Shown here one piece after another: positions 1 to 11,541 of a stretch of 24,709 bases of DNA; positions within the stretch are counted from its first letter, which is position 1; every line of letters starts with the position of its first letter. The stretch is from an uncultured Gammaproteobacteria bacterium (lineage in GTDB: Bacteria > Pseudomonadota > Gammaproteobacteria > Rariloculales > Rariloculaceae): assembly GCA_946887385.1 (NCBI GenBank), contig CAMPKU010000030.1, positions 1 to 24,709 on the forward strand, in the 5' to 3' direction. Made by a program: the position numbers and the translations under genes. Below the pieces are notes generated by a model. The model saw only the letters and a list, made by a program, of their open reading frames with translations, ran no database searches and was not told where the DNA came from.

Positions 1-372
1 CTGCGCGCGAGGCGGCGACGACCGCGGCGGCACAGTGGCGCGCGTCGGTACGGGTTGCCGGGTCTCTCCTTCGGTCGGCCGCCGCACCGCCGGCGCTGCC
101 GACGCGACATAGCCGCGCGGCGGCACGAGCCGCAGCCGCTGGCCCACGCGCAGCATGTCGGGATCGGCGAGGCCGTTCCAACTGGCAAGATCGCGCTGAT
201 CGACGCGGTGCTGCCACGCGATCTTCGTTAGCGTCTCGCCGCGCTGCACCACGTGCACGGCGGCACGGGCGTCGCGCCGGCTCACGGGCAGCGACGTGGT
301 GCTCGTGCAGGCGGAGACGAGGGCTACGCAGATCCACAACGTCGCGGCCGCCACGGCGCGACGCGCGCTCAC
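1..372 (-). CDS. nlpD: NlpD-like lipoprotein, N-terminal part (cut by window start)
   Basis: Only residues 1-124 lie here; the complete gene is at 15652-16443. This part contains the lipoprotein signal peptide with lipobox LVSAC (lipidated Cys22), a LysM peptidoglycan-binding domain at about residues 39-83 and the start of a Pro/Ala/Arg-rich linker. The start is GTG (complement of 370-372), overlapping the TGA of pcm as GTGA, which implies translational coupling. The truncation is only the edge of the window and not a damaged gene, because the same frame continues intact in the other copy. Confidence 0.9.
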   Translation of the reverse strand, partial: MSARRAVAAATLWICVALVSACTSTTSLPVSRRDARAAVHVVQRGETLTKIAWQHRVDQRDLASWNGLADPDMLRVGQRLRLVPPRGYVASAAPAVRRPTEGETRQPVPTRATVPPRSSPPRAQ

Positions 373-1040
373 GACTCGGTGCCCTCGACGAACGGCACGA
401 AGCTAACGGGCAGGAGTTGCTCGCGCTTGAGCTCGTTCCCCTGCCGCGTCACGCGCAACAGCATCTGCCGGCCCCGCTCACCGATCGGGATGACGAGCCG
501 GCCGCCGTCGTCGAGCTGCTCGCACAGCTCGTGCGGCACGACTTCGGGCGCCGCCGCGACCAGCATTCCTTGAAACGGCGCCTGACTGCGCCAGCCGTGC
601 CAGCCGTCTGCGTGACGCAGGCTGACATTGGTGATGCGCAGCTCCGCGAGTATGGTGCGCGCGCGTTGCTGCAGCGCCGCGATGCGCTCGACGCTGTAGA
701 CGTGCTGCACGAACGGCGCAAGCACCGCGGTTTGATAGCCGCAGCCCGTGCCGATCTCGAGCACGCGCGTGAGCTTCTTGTCGAGGCCTTCGATCAACGC
801 TTCCGTCATCGCGGCCACGATGTACGGCTGCGAGATGGTCTGCCCGAAGCCGATCGGCAACGCCGTGTCTTCGTACGCGCGGCTCGCGAGCGCTTCGTCC
901 ACGAACAAGTGCCGCGGCACGGCGCGGATGCGCTCGAGCACGGCCTGATTCGTGATGCCCTCGGTCTTGAGCCGTTCGATGAGCCGGTCGCGAGTGCGCG
1001 CAGACGTCATGCCGATGCCGTTGCGCGTGGCGCCGTTCAT
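369..1040 (-). CDS. pcm: Protein-L-isoaspartate O-methyltransferase
   Basis: Cytosolic repair enzyme that methylates isoaspartyl residues in aged proteins using S-adenosylmethionine. The 223-aa product has the family signature LPIGFGQTISQPYIVA (residues 61-76), SAM motif I VLEIGTGCGYQTA (93-105) and the typical C-terminal FVPFVEG block. E. coli Pcm is slightly shorter (208 aa); the extra residues are at the N terminus. The chosen ATG overlaps the surE stop as ATGA, as expected for a coupled pair. An alternative start is Met11 (MTSARTRDRL), which matches the usual family N terminus better, so the first ten residues are uncertain. The surE-pcm-nlpD order is standard for Gammaproteobacteria. Confidence 0.96.
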   Translation of the reverse strand: MNGATRNGIGMTSARTRDRLIERLKTEGITNQAVLERIRAVPRHLFVDEALASRAYEDTALPIGFGQTISQPYIVAAMTEALIEGLDKKLTRVLEIGTGCGYQTAVLAPFVQHVYSVERIAALQQRARTILAELRITNVSLRHADGWHGWRSQAPFQGMLVAAAPEVVPHELCEQLDDGGRLVIPIGERGRQMLLRVTRQGNELKREQLLPVSFVPFVEGTES

Positions 1041-1786
1041 CGGAATCGCTCGAACCAGGTAGCCACTTTGGCGATCGAGGCGTGTGCAGTGAGATCGACC
1101 TTGATCGGCGACACCGATACGAAGCCTTCGGCCACGGCTTGAAAATCCGTGCCGGGCCCCGTGTCTTGGCCGGCACCCGCGGGCCCGATCCAGTAGATGG
1201 GGCGGTTGTGCGGATCGAGCGCCTTCACGGCGGGCTCGGACTTGTGGCGGAAACCGAGCCGCGTGGCGCGCACGCCCCGCAACTGCGCGAACGGCACGTC
1301 CGGCACGTTGATGTTCAAGATCACGTCCGTGGGCAACGGGTCGGTGACGTTGCGCTCGACGAGCTTACGTACGAGCTCGGCCGCCGTCGCATAGTGCTCG
1401 GCTCCTGCGAGCACCAGCGATACGGCGATCGACGGAATGCCGAGAAACCGCCCTTCCATCGCGGCCGCCACGGTGCCCGAGTACAACACGTCGTCGCCGA
1501 GATTGGCGCCGTTGTTGATGCCCGAGATCAGCACGTCGGGCTCGTGCTCGAGCAAGCCCGTGATCGCGATGTGCACGCAGTCCGTGGGCGTGCCGTTGAC
1601 GTAGTAAAGATTGTCGTCCACGCGCTCCACGCGCAGCGGCGTCTCGAGCGTGAGGGAGTTGCTGGCGCCGCTGCGGTTGCGGTCGGGTGCAACCACGATG
1701 ACCTCGCCGATCGGCTTCAAATGCTCGGCCAGCGTGCGGAGGCCGCGCGCCTGATAGCCGTCGTCGTTGGAGAGCAGAATTCGCAC
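1037..1786 (-). CDS. surE: 5'/3'-nucleotidase SurE
   Basis: Metal-dependent nucleoside monophosphate phosphatase linked to stationary-phase survival. The protein begins (M)RILLSNDDGY and is 249 aa. The four metal-site residues known for the family are at their usual numbers: Asp8, Asp9, Ser39 (in RSGAS) and Asn92 (in GINNGAN). I place the start at a GTG (complement of 1784-1786), preceded by AGGGAA seven bases upstream. The open frame runs much further upstream over ftsB, but that part is not SurE-like. The 3' end overlaps pcm by four bases. In many relatives truD, ispF and ispD sit between ftsB and surE; here only 44 bases separate the two genes. Confidence 0.96.
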   Translation of the reverse strand: MRILLSNDDGYQARGLRTLAEHLKPIGEVIVVAPDRNRSGASNSLTLETPLRVERVDDNLYYVNGTPTDCVHIAITGLLEHEPDVLISGINNGANLGDDVLYSGTVAAAMEGRFLGIPSIAVSLVLAGAEHYATAAELVRKLVERNVTDPLPTDVILNINVPDVPFAQLRGVRATRLGFRHKSEPAVKALDPHNRPIYWIGPAGAGQDTGPGTDFQAVAEGFVSVSPIKVDLTAHASIAKVATWFERFR

Positions 1787-1830
1787 TTGCCGTTCCCTGG
1801 AGCCGCGCGTACCGCGCCGTGGAAAACCGC

Positions 1831-2121
1831 TCAGCGCTCGGCGGCAGGCGGCGCCGGCGCGATCTGATAGAACGTTTCGCCGGAGTGAATCATGCCAAGC
1901 TCCGTGCGCGCCCGTTCCTCGGCCGCTGCGAGCCCTTCTTTCAAGTCGCGCACCTCGGCTTCGAGCGCGGTGTTGCGCGCCGCGAGCCGTTGGTTGTCCT
2001 CGACCCGGCGTGCGACTTCGGTCTCGAGGCGCCACACCTCGCGCAAGCCGCCGTTGGATAGCCACAGGCGCGCCTGAAGCAGCACGAGGACCACCGCGAG
2101 CACGACCATCAGGAAGCGCAT
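1831..2121 (-). CDS. ftsB: Cell division protein FtsB
   Basis: Small bitopic inner-membrane protein of the divisome that forms a complex with FtsL and FtsQ and helps activate septal peptidoglycan synthesis. The 96-aa product has a short cytoplasmic start, one transmembrane helix (about residues 3-21), a periplasmic coiled coil (about 28-63, rich in E/R/L heptads) and the conserved tail ARTELGMIHSGETFYQI. The ATG has GGAG seven bases upstream. It follows eno by 31 bases, the usual eno-ftsB arrangement. Length and topology match the family (E. coli FtsB is 103 aa). Confidence 0.94.
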   Translation of the reverse strand: MRFLMVVLAVVLVLLQARLWLSNGGLREVWRLETEVARRVEDNQRLAARNTALEAEVRDLKEGLAAAEERARTELGMIHSGETFYQIAPAPPAAER

Positions 2122-2152
2122 CTAGTCTCCGGCCCGCGCCGCGGGCCCTCGG

Positions 2153-6089
<3,937 letters not shown>

Positions 6090-7460
6090 TTAGCGCCGTT
6101 CCGGCGCCTGCACGGGCGGATGCTGCGTCCACTCCACGCGCCAGCGCGGCTCCGCCGCCGGCGCCGCGCCGCTGTGAGCGCTGACCCACAGGTCGCCGAT
6201 CGCCGCGAGGGCGGCCCCGTGGAACAACAGCGGCACGCGGCCGCGCATCCACGGCACGATGCCGCGCTCCTGAAAGAGGCTCTTGAGCGAATGGTGATGC
6301 TCGCGCCCCAGCGGCTTGAACCGCTCGCCGCCGGCGCGAAAACGCAACGTGAGGCCGTCGTCGAGCCACGACTGCGGTAAGCCCGCCCCGTCGCGCGCGG
6401 GCGCCAGCGCGAGCCGGCCCTCCGGGCCCAACCACGTGCTGCCCACGCCGATGTGCGCGGCATAGTCGGGCGGCGACGGCGGCGGCAACGGCGCCATGAG
6501 GTAGAGCGCCTCGCCGAACACGCGCCCCTCGCCGCCCGGCCAGCGCACGTGCGTCCGCGACTCGGCCCGCGCCTCGAGCAAGGCGGTGCGAAGCTCGTCG
6601 AGCGTGCGCGCGCTCGGCGGGGGCAGATCCACGGCGCGCAGCAGATGGCGCAGCAGGTTGCGCTGCCGGGCCGGCTCGAGCGGCGCGAGCGCGGACCGCG
6701 GCAGGTGCCACGCAGCTGCGAGCGCGTGCGCGTCCTCGGCGGCCACACTTTCGAGCAGCCGCTCGGCGTCGGTCATTTGCTGCGCGAGCCGCACGCCGTG
6801 CTGCGCCGCCGTAGGCCAGCGTGCGCGCAGCGCGGGCAGCACTCGCGCACGCAAGTAGTTGCGGTCGTGACGCTCGTCGAGGTTCGACGGGTCTTCGATC
6901 CAGGCGAGCTTGGACTGCTCGGCTTGCGAACGCAGCTCCTCGCGCGTGAACGCGAGCAGCGGCCGCCCGAGCCAGCCCGAATGAAACGGCGCAAACGGCA
7001 GGATGCCGCGCAGGCCGCGCACGCCCGTGCCGCGCAGCAGGCGCAGCAGCAGCGTCTCGAGCTGATCGTCGGCGTGATGCGCGGTCAGCAGCCATTCGCC
7101 CGGCGCTAACAGCTCGCCGAGGGCGCGATAGCGCGCCTCGCGCGCCGCGGCCTCGAGACCTTGCTTCGATGTTCGATCCACCGCGACGCGTGACGCGGCG
7201 AACTCGGCGCCCAAGTCGGCGGCTGCCGCAGCGCAATGGGCACGCCAGTCGGCGGAGTGCGGGTGCAAGCCGTGATCGACGTGCGCCGCGCGTACTCGAA
7301 CCGGCCAGTCGAGGCGGCACAGGGCGGCCAGCAGCACCGTCGAGTCGAGCCCGCCGCTGAAGCCCACCGTGACGCGCGGCGGCAAAGCCGGCGACGCCCA
7401 TGCTTCGAGCACGGCGCGCAGCTCCGCGGCGAAAGCTTCCGGCTCGCGCGCGGCCTTCAT
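6090..7460 (-). CDS. tilS: tRNA(Ile)-lysidine synthase
   Basis: Attaches lysine to C34 of the tRNA-Ile that reads AUA, changing both its charging and its codon specificity. The 456-aa protein has the N-type ATP pyrophosphatase P-loop SGGLDS (35-40), AHVDHGLHPHS (59-69) and AHHADDQLETLLLRLLRG (127-144). Behind these are a middle Arg-rich region and the C-terminal TilS domain with FKPLGREHHHSLKSLFQE. The start ATG at 7458-7460 lies 42 bases after accA; accA-tilS is a common pairing. A second long frame (6013-7401) on the same strand is a GC-rich shadow. Confidence 0.95.
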   Translation of the reverse strand: MKAAREPEAFAAELRAVLEAWASPALPPRVTVGFSGGLDSTVLLAALCRLDWPVRVRAAHVDHGLHPHSADWRAHCAAAAADLGAEFAASRVAVDRTSKQGLEAAAREARYRALGELLAPGEWLLTAHHADDQLETLLLRLLRGTGVRGLRGILPFAPFHSGWLGRPLLAFTREELRSQAEQSKLAWIEDPSNLDERHDRNYLRARVLPALRARWPTAAQHGVRLAQQMTDAERLLESVAAEDAHALAAAWHLPRSALAPLEPARQRNLLRHLLRAVDLPPPSARTLDELRTALLEARAESRTHVRWPGGEGRVFGEALYLMAPLPPPSPPDYAAHIGVGSTWLGPEGRLALAPARDGAGLPQSWLDDGLTLRFRAGGERFKPLGREHHHSLKSLFQERGIVPWMRGRVPLLFHGAALAAIGDLWVSAHSGAAPAAEPRWRVEWTQHPPVQAPERR

Positions 7461-7502
7461 ACGCTCAGCACCTGCGCCGCGGCTTGAAAGCTACGCGTAA
7501 GC

Positions 7503-8462
7503 TCAGCCCTCTTTGAACACTCCGTAGCTGGCAAGGCGTTTGCGCCGTTGCAGCAGCAGCGTGTCGAGCGGAATGCCTTGCAGCGTGGCGAGCGTCTGCA
7601 CCACGGCTTGCTTCAGCGTCTCGGCCATCACCTGCGGGTCGCGATGCGCGCCGCCCAGCGGCTCGGGAATCACTTCGTCCACGAGCTTGAGCCGGTGCAA
7701 ACGCTCCGCCGTGATGCCGAGCGCCTCGGCCGCGAGCTCGGCCTTGTCGGCGCTCCTCCAGAGAATGCTCGCGCAACCTTCCGGCGAGATGACGGAATAG
7801 ATGCTGTACTGAAGCATCAGCACACGGTCGGCCACGCCGATCGCGAGCGCGCCGCCCGAGCCGCCCTCGCCGATCACGACGCTGACGATGGGCACCTTCA
7901 GGCTCGACATGACGAACAGGTTGCGCGCAATGGCCTCGCTCTGGCCGCGCTCTTCGGCGCCGATGCCGGGGTACGCGCCCGGCGTATCGATGAGCGTGAT
8001 CAGCGGCAAGCCGAATTTCTCGGCGAGATTCATAAGACGCAAGCACTTGCGGTAACCCTCGGGGCGCGCCATGCCGTAGTTGCGCCACACGCGCTCCTTG
8101 GTGTCGTGGCCTTTCTGGTGACCGATGATGACCACGGGCTCGTTGTCGAGACGCGCGAGGCCGCCGACGAGCGAGTGGTCGTCGGCGTACATGCGATCGC
8201 CGTGCAGCTCTTGGAAATCGGTGAAGCACTTGTCGATGTAATCGAGCGTGTAGGGCCGCTGCGGATGACGCGCGAGCTGGGCAATCTGCCAGGCGGTGAG
8301 GCTCGAAAAAATGCTGCGAGTGAGGGTTTCACTCTTGTTACGCAGGCGTGAGATTTCCTCGCTGATGTTGAGCTCCGAGTCTTCGCCGACGAACTTGAGC
8401 GCATCGATGCGGGCTTCGAGCTCGGCGATCGGCTGTTCAAACTCCAAAAATTTCAGGTCCAT
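7503..8462 (-). CDS. accA: Acetyl-CoA carboxylase, carboxyltransferase subunit alpha
   Basis: With AccD it transfers the carboxyl group from carboxybiotin to acetyl-CoA, giving malonyl-CoA for fatty-acid synthesis. The 319-aa product equals the E. coli length and starts [20 protein letters not shown]. It shows the crotonase-type core with [11 protein letters not shown] (114-124), [16 protein letters not shown] (159-174) and the Gly-rich oxyanion motif [10 protein letters not shown] (198-207). The ATG at 8460-8462 has only a weak GAG upstream. An open frame continues upstream for 62 codons through the intergenic repeat and is not part of the protein. In many relatives dnaE precedes accA; here there is an intergenic repeat and then sdhA. 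Confidence 0.97.
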   Translation of the reverse strand: MDLKFLEFEQPIAELEARIDALKFVGEDSELNISEEISRLRNKSETLTRSIFSSLTAWQIAQLARHPQRPYTLDYIDKCFTDFQELHGDRMYADDHSLVGGLARLDNEPVVIIGHQKGHDTKERVWRNYGMARPEGYRKCLRLMNLAEKFGLPLITLIDTPGAYPGIGAEERGQSEAIARNLFVMSSLKVPIVSVVIGEGGSGGALAIGVADRVLMLQYSIYSVISPEGCASILWRSADKAELAAEALGITAERLHRLKLVDEVIPEPLGGAHRDPQVMAETLKQAVVQTLATLQGIPLDTLLLQRRKRLASYGVFKEG

Positions 8463-8488
8463 ACCGACTCGTCGACCGCGACGCTTGC

Positions 8489-8518
8489 ACCTTACCCGAC
8501 CCCTCCGGAGCGTGACAA
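8489..8518 (-). promoter_or_regulatory. Candidate sigma-70 promoter for accA
   Basis: On the minus strand TTGTCA (8513-8518, five of six consensus bases) and TAAGGT (8489-8494, three of six) are spaced by 18 bases, placing a transcription start about 20 bases before the accA ATG. It would make accA-tilS and the genes behind them independent of the sdh genes. No experimental support is available from sequence alone. Confidence 0.4.
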
Positions 8519-8562
8519 GCGCGGCTCCGTTTGGCCGGCTCGGCGCGGGCGTGCGCGCACAC

Positions 8563-8645
8563 AGGGTGTGCCGGGGACGCTGCAAGTACGTCCCTGTAAG
8601 CTCGCTCGCGCGCGTCCTTGCGCGCGAGCGCCCCGGCAAGACCCT
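8563..8645 (+). repeat. Palindromic intergenic repeat, member A
   Basis: An outer stem (8569-8576 with 8631-8638, eight perfect pairs, extended by 8563-8567 with 8641-8645 across a bulge) encloses two hairpins. The first has a 3-bp stem (8587-8589 / 8596-8598) and loop GTCCCT. The second has a perfect 11-bp stem (8603-8613 / 8620-8630) and loop GTCCTT. Member B at 15510-15634 has the same plan on the other strand. The rest of the gap 8463-8693 holds the accA promoter candidate and, at 8646-8693, nothing I can assign. Confidence 0.8.
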
Positions 8646-8693
8646 CATGCGGGGCCGGCCGGGACCGGTGTCAGTTCTTTTGGCTCGCGCGCA

Positions 8694-10481
8694 TCAGTAT
8701 GTCCGAGCCTTCGGCGGGATCGCGGCCACCTCGTTGGTGAGGGTGGTCATGGTGACGGGGCGGTAGTCGAAGCGAACGGCACCGCGTTCGTCGACCCAGC
8801 ACAGCGTGTGCTTCATCCAGTTCACGTCGTCGCGGTTGGGGTAATCCTCGCGCGCCTGCGCGCCGCGGCTCTCCGTGCGGTTCGCGGCCGACTTGATCGT
8901 GCCGACGGCCTGGAGCAGCAAGTTCTCGAGCTCCAGGGTTTCGATGAGGTCCGTGTTCCAGATCAGCGAGCGGTCCGTGACGGCCACGTCGCCGAACGAG
9001 GCCAACACCTGCTCGAGCTTGGTGACGCCTTCTTGCAGCGACTCGCCGGTGCGGAACACGGCCGCGTGGTGCTGCATCACGCGCTGCATGTCGAGCCGGA
9101 TCTTGGCCGTTGGCAGCGTGCCGTTCGCATTGCGGAACCGATCGAGCCGGGCGACGGCCCCGTCGCCGGCGCCGGCCGCGAGCGGCTTCGGCCGCGCGCC
9201 GCGCTCGACGACATCGCCGCAACGTTGCGCCGCCGCGCGGCCGAAGACGACCAGGTCGATCAACGAGTTCGAGCCGAGGCGATTCGCGCCATGAACGGAC
9301 ACGCACGCCGCCTCGCCGATGGCCATGAGGCCGGGAACGACGCGGTCTTTACCGTTCGCATCGATCGTCAGCGCTTCGCCGTGGTAGTTCGTGGGCACGC
9401 CGCCCATGTTGTAGTGGACGGTGGGCAAAACGGGGATCGGCGCCTTGGTGACGTCGACGCCGGCGAAGATCTTGGCCGTCTCCGCAATGCCCGGCAGCCG
9501 CTCCTCGATGACCTCGGCGCCTAAATGCTCGAGGTGTAGATGGGCGTGGTCCTTCTGCGGCCCGACGCCGCGCCCTTCGCGAATCTCGATCGTGATCGAG
9601 CGGCTCACCACGTCGCGCGAAGCAAGGTCCTTCGCGTTCGGTGCGTAGCGCTCCATGAAGCGCTCACCCTCGGAGTTGGTGAGATAGCCGCCCTCGCCGC
9701 GCACGCCTTCGGTGATCAGCATGCCCGCGCCGTAAACGCCGGTGGGGTGGAATTGCACGAACTCGAGGTCCTGAAGGGGCAGCCCGGCGCGCAGCACCAT
9801 CGCGTTGCCGTCGCCCGTTTGCGTGTGCCCGCCCGTGCACGAGAAGTACGCGCGCCCGTAACCGCCCGTGGCGAGGATCACCATCTGCGAGCGGAACCGG
9901 TGCACCCGGCCCGTCGCCATGTCGAGCGCGACGACGCCGCGGCACGCACCGTCGTCCATGATGAGATCGATGGCGAAGTACTCGACGAAAAACTCCGCCG
10001 CGTGCTTCAGCGACTGCTGATATAGCGTGTGCAGCATCGCGTGACCCGTGCGGTCCGCGGCCGCGCATGTGCGCTGCGCGATGCCTTCGCCGAAGCGTGT
10101 GGTCATGCCGCCGAACGGCCGCTGATAAATGCGCCCGTCCTCGGTGCGCGAGAACGGCACGCCGTAGTGCTCCAGCTCGATGACGGCCGCCGGCGCTTCC
10201 TTGCACATGTACTCGATCGCGTCTTGATCGCCGAGCCAGTCGGAGCCCTTCACGGTGTCGTACATGTGCCAGCGCCAATCGTCTTCGCCCATGTTGCCGA
10301 GTGCTGCGCTGATGCCGCCTTGCGCCGCGACCGTGTGACTGCGCGTGGGAAACACCTTGCTCACACAGGCCGTGGACAATCCTTGCTCCGCGAGGCCCAG
10401 CGTGGCGCGCAAGCCCGAGCCGCCCGCGCCGACGACGACCACGTCGTAGGAGTGATCGATGAATTCGTACTCTTTGCTCAT
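8694..10481 (-). CDS. sdhA: Succinate dehydrogenase flavoprotein subunit
   Basis: FAD-carrying catalytic subunit of complex II, oxidising succinate to fumarate on the cytoplasmic face of the inner membrane. It is 595 aa and complete to the normal C-terminal PPKARTY. The Rossmann motif [12 protein letters not shown] starts at about residue 14. SHTVAAQGG carries the His (His49) expected to bind FAD covalently, and [22 protein letters not shown] and [10 protein letters not shown] are present. It begins three bases after sdhD. The usual next gene, sdhB (iron-sulphur subunit), is absent: behind the stop there is only an overlapping 7-codon frame (MRASQKN) and then the palindromic repeat. Confidence 0.97.
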   Translation of the reverse strand: MSKEYEFIDHSYDVVVVGAGGSGLRATLGLAEQGLSTACVSKVFPTRSHTVAAQGGISAALGNMGEDDWRWHMYDTVKGSDWLGDQDAIEYMCKEAPAAVIELEHYGVPFSRTEDGRIYQRPFGGMTTRFGEGIAQRTCAAADRTGHAMLHTLYQQSLKHAAEFFVEYFAIDLIMDDGACRGVVALDMATGRVHRFRSQMVILATGGYGRAYFSCTGGHTQTGDGNAMVLRAGLPLQDLEFVQFHPTGVYGAGMLITEGVRGEGGYLTNSEGERFMERYAPNAKDLASRDVVSRSITIEIREGRGVGPQKDHAHLHLEHLGAEVIEERLPGIAETAKIFAGVDVTKAPIPVLPTVHYNMGGVPTNYHGEALTIDANGKDRVVPGLMAIGEAACVSVHGANRLGSNSLIDLVVFGRAAAQRCGDVVERGARPKPLAAGAGDGAVARLDRFRNANGTLPTAKIRLDMQRVMQHHAAVFRTGESLQEGVTKLEQVLASFGDVAVTDRSLIWNTDLIETLELENLLLQAVGTIKSAANRTESRGAQAREDYPNRDDVNWMKHTLCWVDERGAVRFDYRPVTMTTLTNEVAAIPPKARTY

Positions 10482-10484
10482 GAG

Positions 10485-10865
10485 CTAGGATCCAAACGCG
10501 ACTTTCAGCACGGCGAAGATGGCGGCGATCGTGAGGCCGGCGTGGGCGAGCGTGGAGGCCATCAACGTTGCGGCGCTCGCGCCTTTGCCCGAAACGTAGT
10601 CCTCGATGACCACTTGCACGCCGAGCGCGGAATGATAGCCAACCGACACCACCATCAAGATCAGCAGGATGCTCGTCACCGGCTGGCGCACCCAGGCGGC
10701 CACGGTTGCGTAGTCGAAGCCGGGCAGCGTGAGCAGCGCATACGCGAACCACAATCCGAGCGGCAGCAGCGCGACGGCCATCAACCGCTGCAGCCACCAG
10801 TGCTCCGCGGCACCCTTTGCGGCGCCCAGGCCGAGGACGCGATTCAACGGTGTCATCAAGCTCAT
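10485..10865 (-). CDS. sdhD: Succinate dehydrogenase membrane anchor subunit D
   Basis: One of the two small membrane subunits that anchor complex II and form the quinone and haem b site. The 126-aa protein has three predicted membrane helices (about residues 25-46, 60-82 and 97-122). It shows the signature YHSALGVQVVIEDYV: His78 matches the haem-ligand His71 of E. coli SdhD, and Asp89-Tyr90 match the quinone-site pair Asp82-Tyr83. The ATG at 10863-10865 is preceded by AAAGG; a second Met three codons later is possible. It lies 11 bases after sdhC and 3 bases before sdhA. Confidence 0.92.
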   Translation of the reverse strand: MSLMTPLNRVLGLGAAKGAAEHWWLQRLMAVALLPLGLWFAYALLTLPGFDYATVAAWVRQPVTSILLILMVVSVGYHSALGVQVVIEDYVSGKGASAATLMASTLAHAGLTIAAIFAVLKVAFGS

Positions 10866-10876
10866 TGACGCGCCTT

Positions 10877-11254
10877 TCAGAAGATCGCCGCGAACGAAAA
10901 CGCGGCCGTGGCGGCAACGGACACCACGATCACCGTCCAGCCGCTTTGGCGGATGCGCGCCCGGTCGAACCCGTAACCCATATCCCACGCCAGGTGCCGC
11001 ACCCCGTTGGCGAGGTGATAGAAGAAGCAAAAGGCCCAGCCGACGAGCAGCGGTTTGAACCAGCCTGCGCCAACGATTCCCGCGAACGCGTCGAACGACT
11101 CGGGCCCGCTCGCGAGCGCGATGAGCCACGCAGCGAGCACGACCGCGCCGAGCGAAAGCAACAAGCCGGAAATCCGATGCAGGCTCGAAAGCCACATCGT
11201 GATCTGCCAGCGATATATCCAGTACGGCGACAGCGGCCGCTGAACCCCGTGCAT
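10877..11254 (-). CDS. sdhC: Succinate dehydrogenase cytochrome b556 subunit
   Basis: Membrane subunit of complex II binding haem b and ubiquinone. With this start it is 125 aa (E. coli 129). Conserved are RPLSPYWIYRWQ near the N terminus, SSLHRISG (23-30) with the Ser and Arg of the quinone site, and YHLANGVRHLAWD (79-91), where His80 matches the haem ligand His84 of E. coli. There are three hydrophobic helices. Two ATGs compete: 11261-11263, only two bases after AGGAG, and 11252-11254, eleven bases after it. I prefer the second, but the difference is three residues only. Confidence 0.92.
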   Translation of the reverse strand: MHGVQRPLSPYWIYRWQITMWLSSLHRISGLLLSLGAVVLAAWLIALASGPESFDAFAGIVGAGWFKPLLVGWAFCFFYHLANGVRHLAWDMGYGFDRARIRQSGWTVIVVSVAATAAFSFAAIF

Positions 11255-11276
11255 AGCGCGCATCTCTCCTAAATTC

Positions 11277-11456
11277 TTAAAAATCGATGCAGCGTCCCGC
11301 GCGCTCCCAGTCGCCGAAGCGCGTGGGCTCCGGCCCTTTCGGCCCGCCAATCTCGCGTGGAGTAGCTTCGGGAATGGACGGCAGTTCCGTCTGGGCACGA
11401 GGCGGTGGTGCCGGTGCCGCGTCCGCGACCGGCCGTTGGCTGCTCTCATCAGGCAT
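11277..11456 (-). CDS. DUF1674 protein, SDHAF4-like SDH assembly factor
   Basis: A 59-residue protein with a disordered Pro/Ala-rich N half and the DUF1674 signature EIGGPKGPEPTRFGDWERAG ending RCIDF. Eukaryotic members of this family (SDHAF4/Sdh8) bind the flavinylated SdhA subunit and help complex II assembly. The bacterial role is inferred from the family and from the position of the gene directly upstream of sdhC (gap 13-22 bases, depending on the sdhC start), probably in one transcript with sdhCDA. The ATG at 11454-11456 fits family length; the longer frame upstream runs into the divergent gene. No clear ribosome-binding site: a 13-base palindrome, GGCAAATTTTGCC, sits there instead. Confidence 0.88.
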   Translation of the reverse strand: MPDESSQRPVADAAPAPPPRAQTELPSIPEATPREIGGPKGPEPTRFGDWERAGRCIDF

Positions 11457-11541
11457 CGGCAAATTTTGCCAGAAACCCCTAGACTCCGCACTAAGGCGAG
11501 CTCGCGCACCGCGATATTTCGCGCTCGCTCCAAGAGCCACG
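11457..11541. promoter_or_regulatory. Divergent promoter region between the sdh cluster and ygfZ
   Basis: These 85 bases must hold the start signals for the leftward DUF1674-sdhCDA genes and the rightward ygfZ-type gene. It includes the palindrome GGCAAATTTTGCC (11458-11470), one base from the DUF1674 start, and an AT-rich GATATTTC patch near 11513. I could not find a convincing -35/-10 pair on either strand. Confidence 0.4.

Noticed and set aside
417..1142. 241-codon plus-strand frame opposite pcm, and similar long antisense frames across the window
   Set aside because: They mirror codon bias of the real minus-strand genes (His/Arg/Val-rich), lack family motifs and have no start signals.
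8563..8645. CRISPR or tandem-repeat array
   Set aside because: The repeats are nested inverted repeats with two hairpins and no regularly spaced direct repeats or spacers.
8646..8693. Remnant of sdhB
   Set aside because: The 7-codon frame MRASQKN behind sdhA shows no clear similarity to the SdhB N terminus and no Fe-S Cys motif follows, so I do not call a pseudogene.
11287..11541. N-terminal extension of the ygfZ-type protein from an upstream start
   Set aside because: That stretch is antisense to the DUF1674 gene, whose signature is unmistakable, and the extension has no similarity to the YgfZ family.
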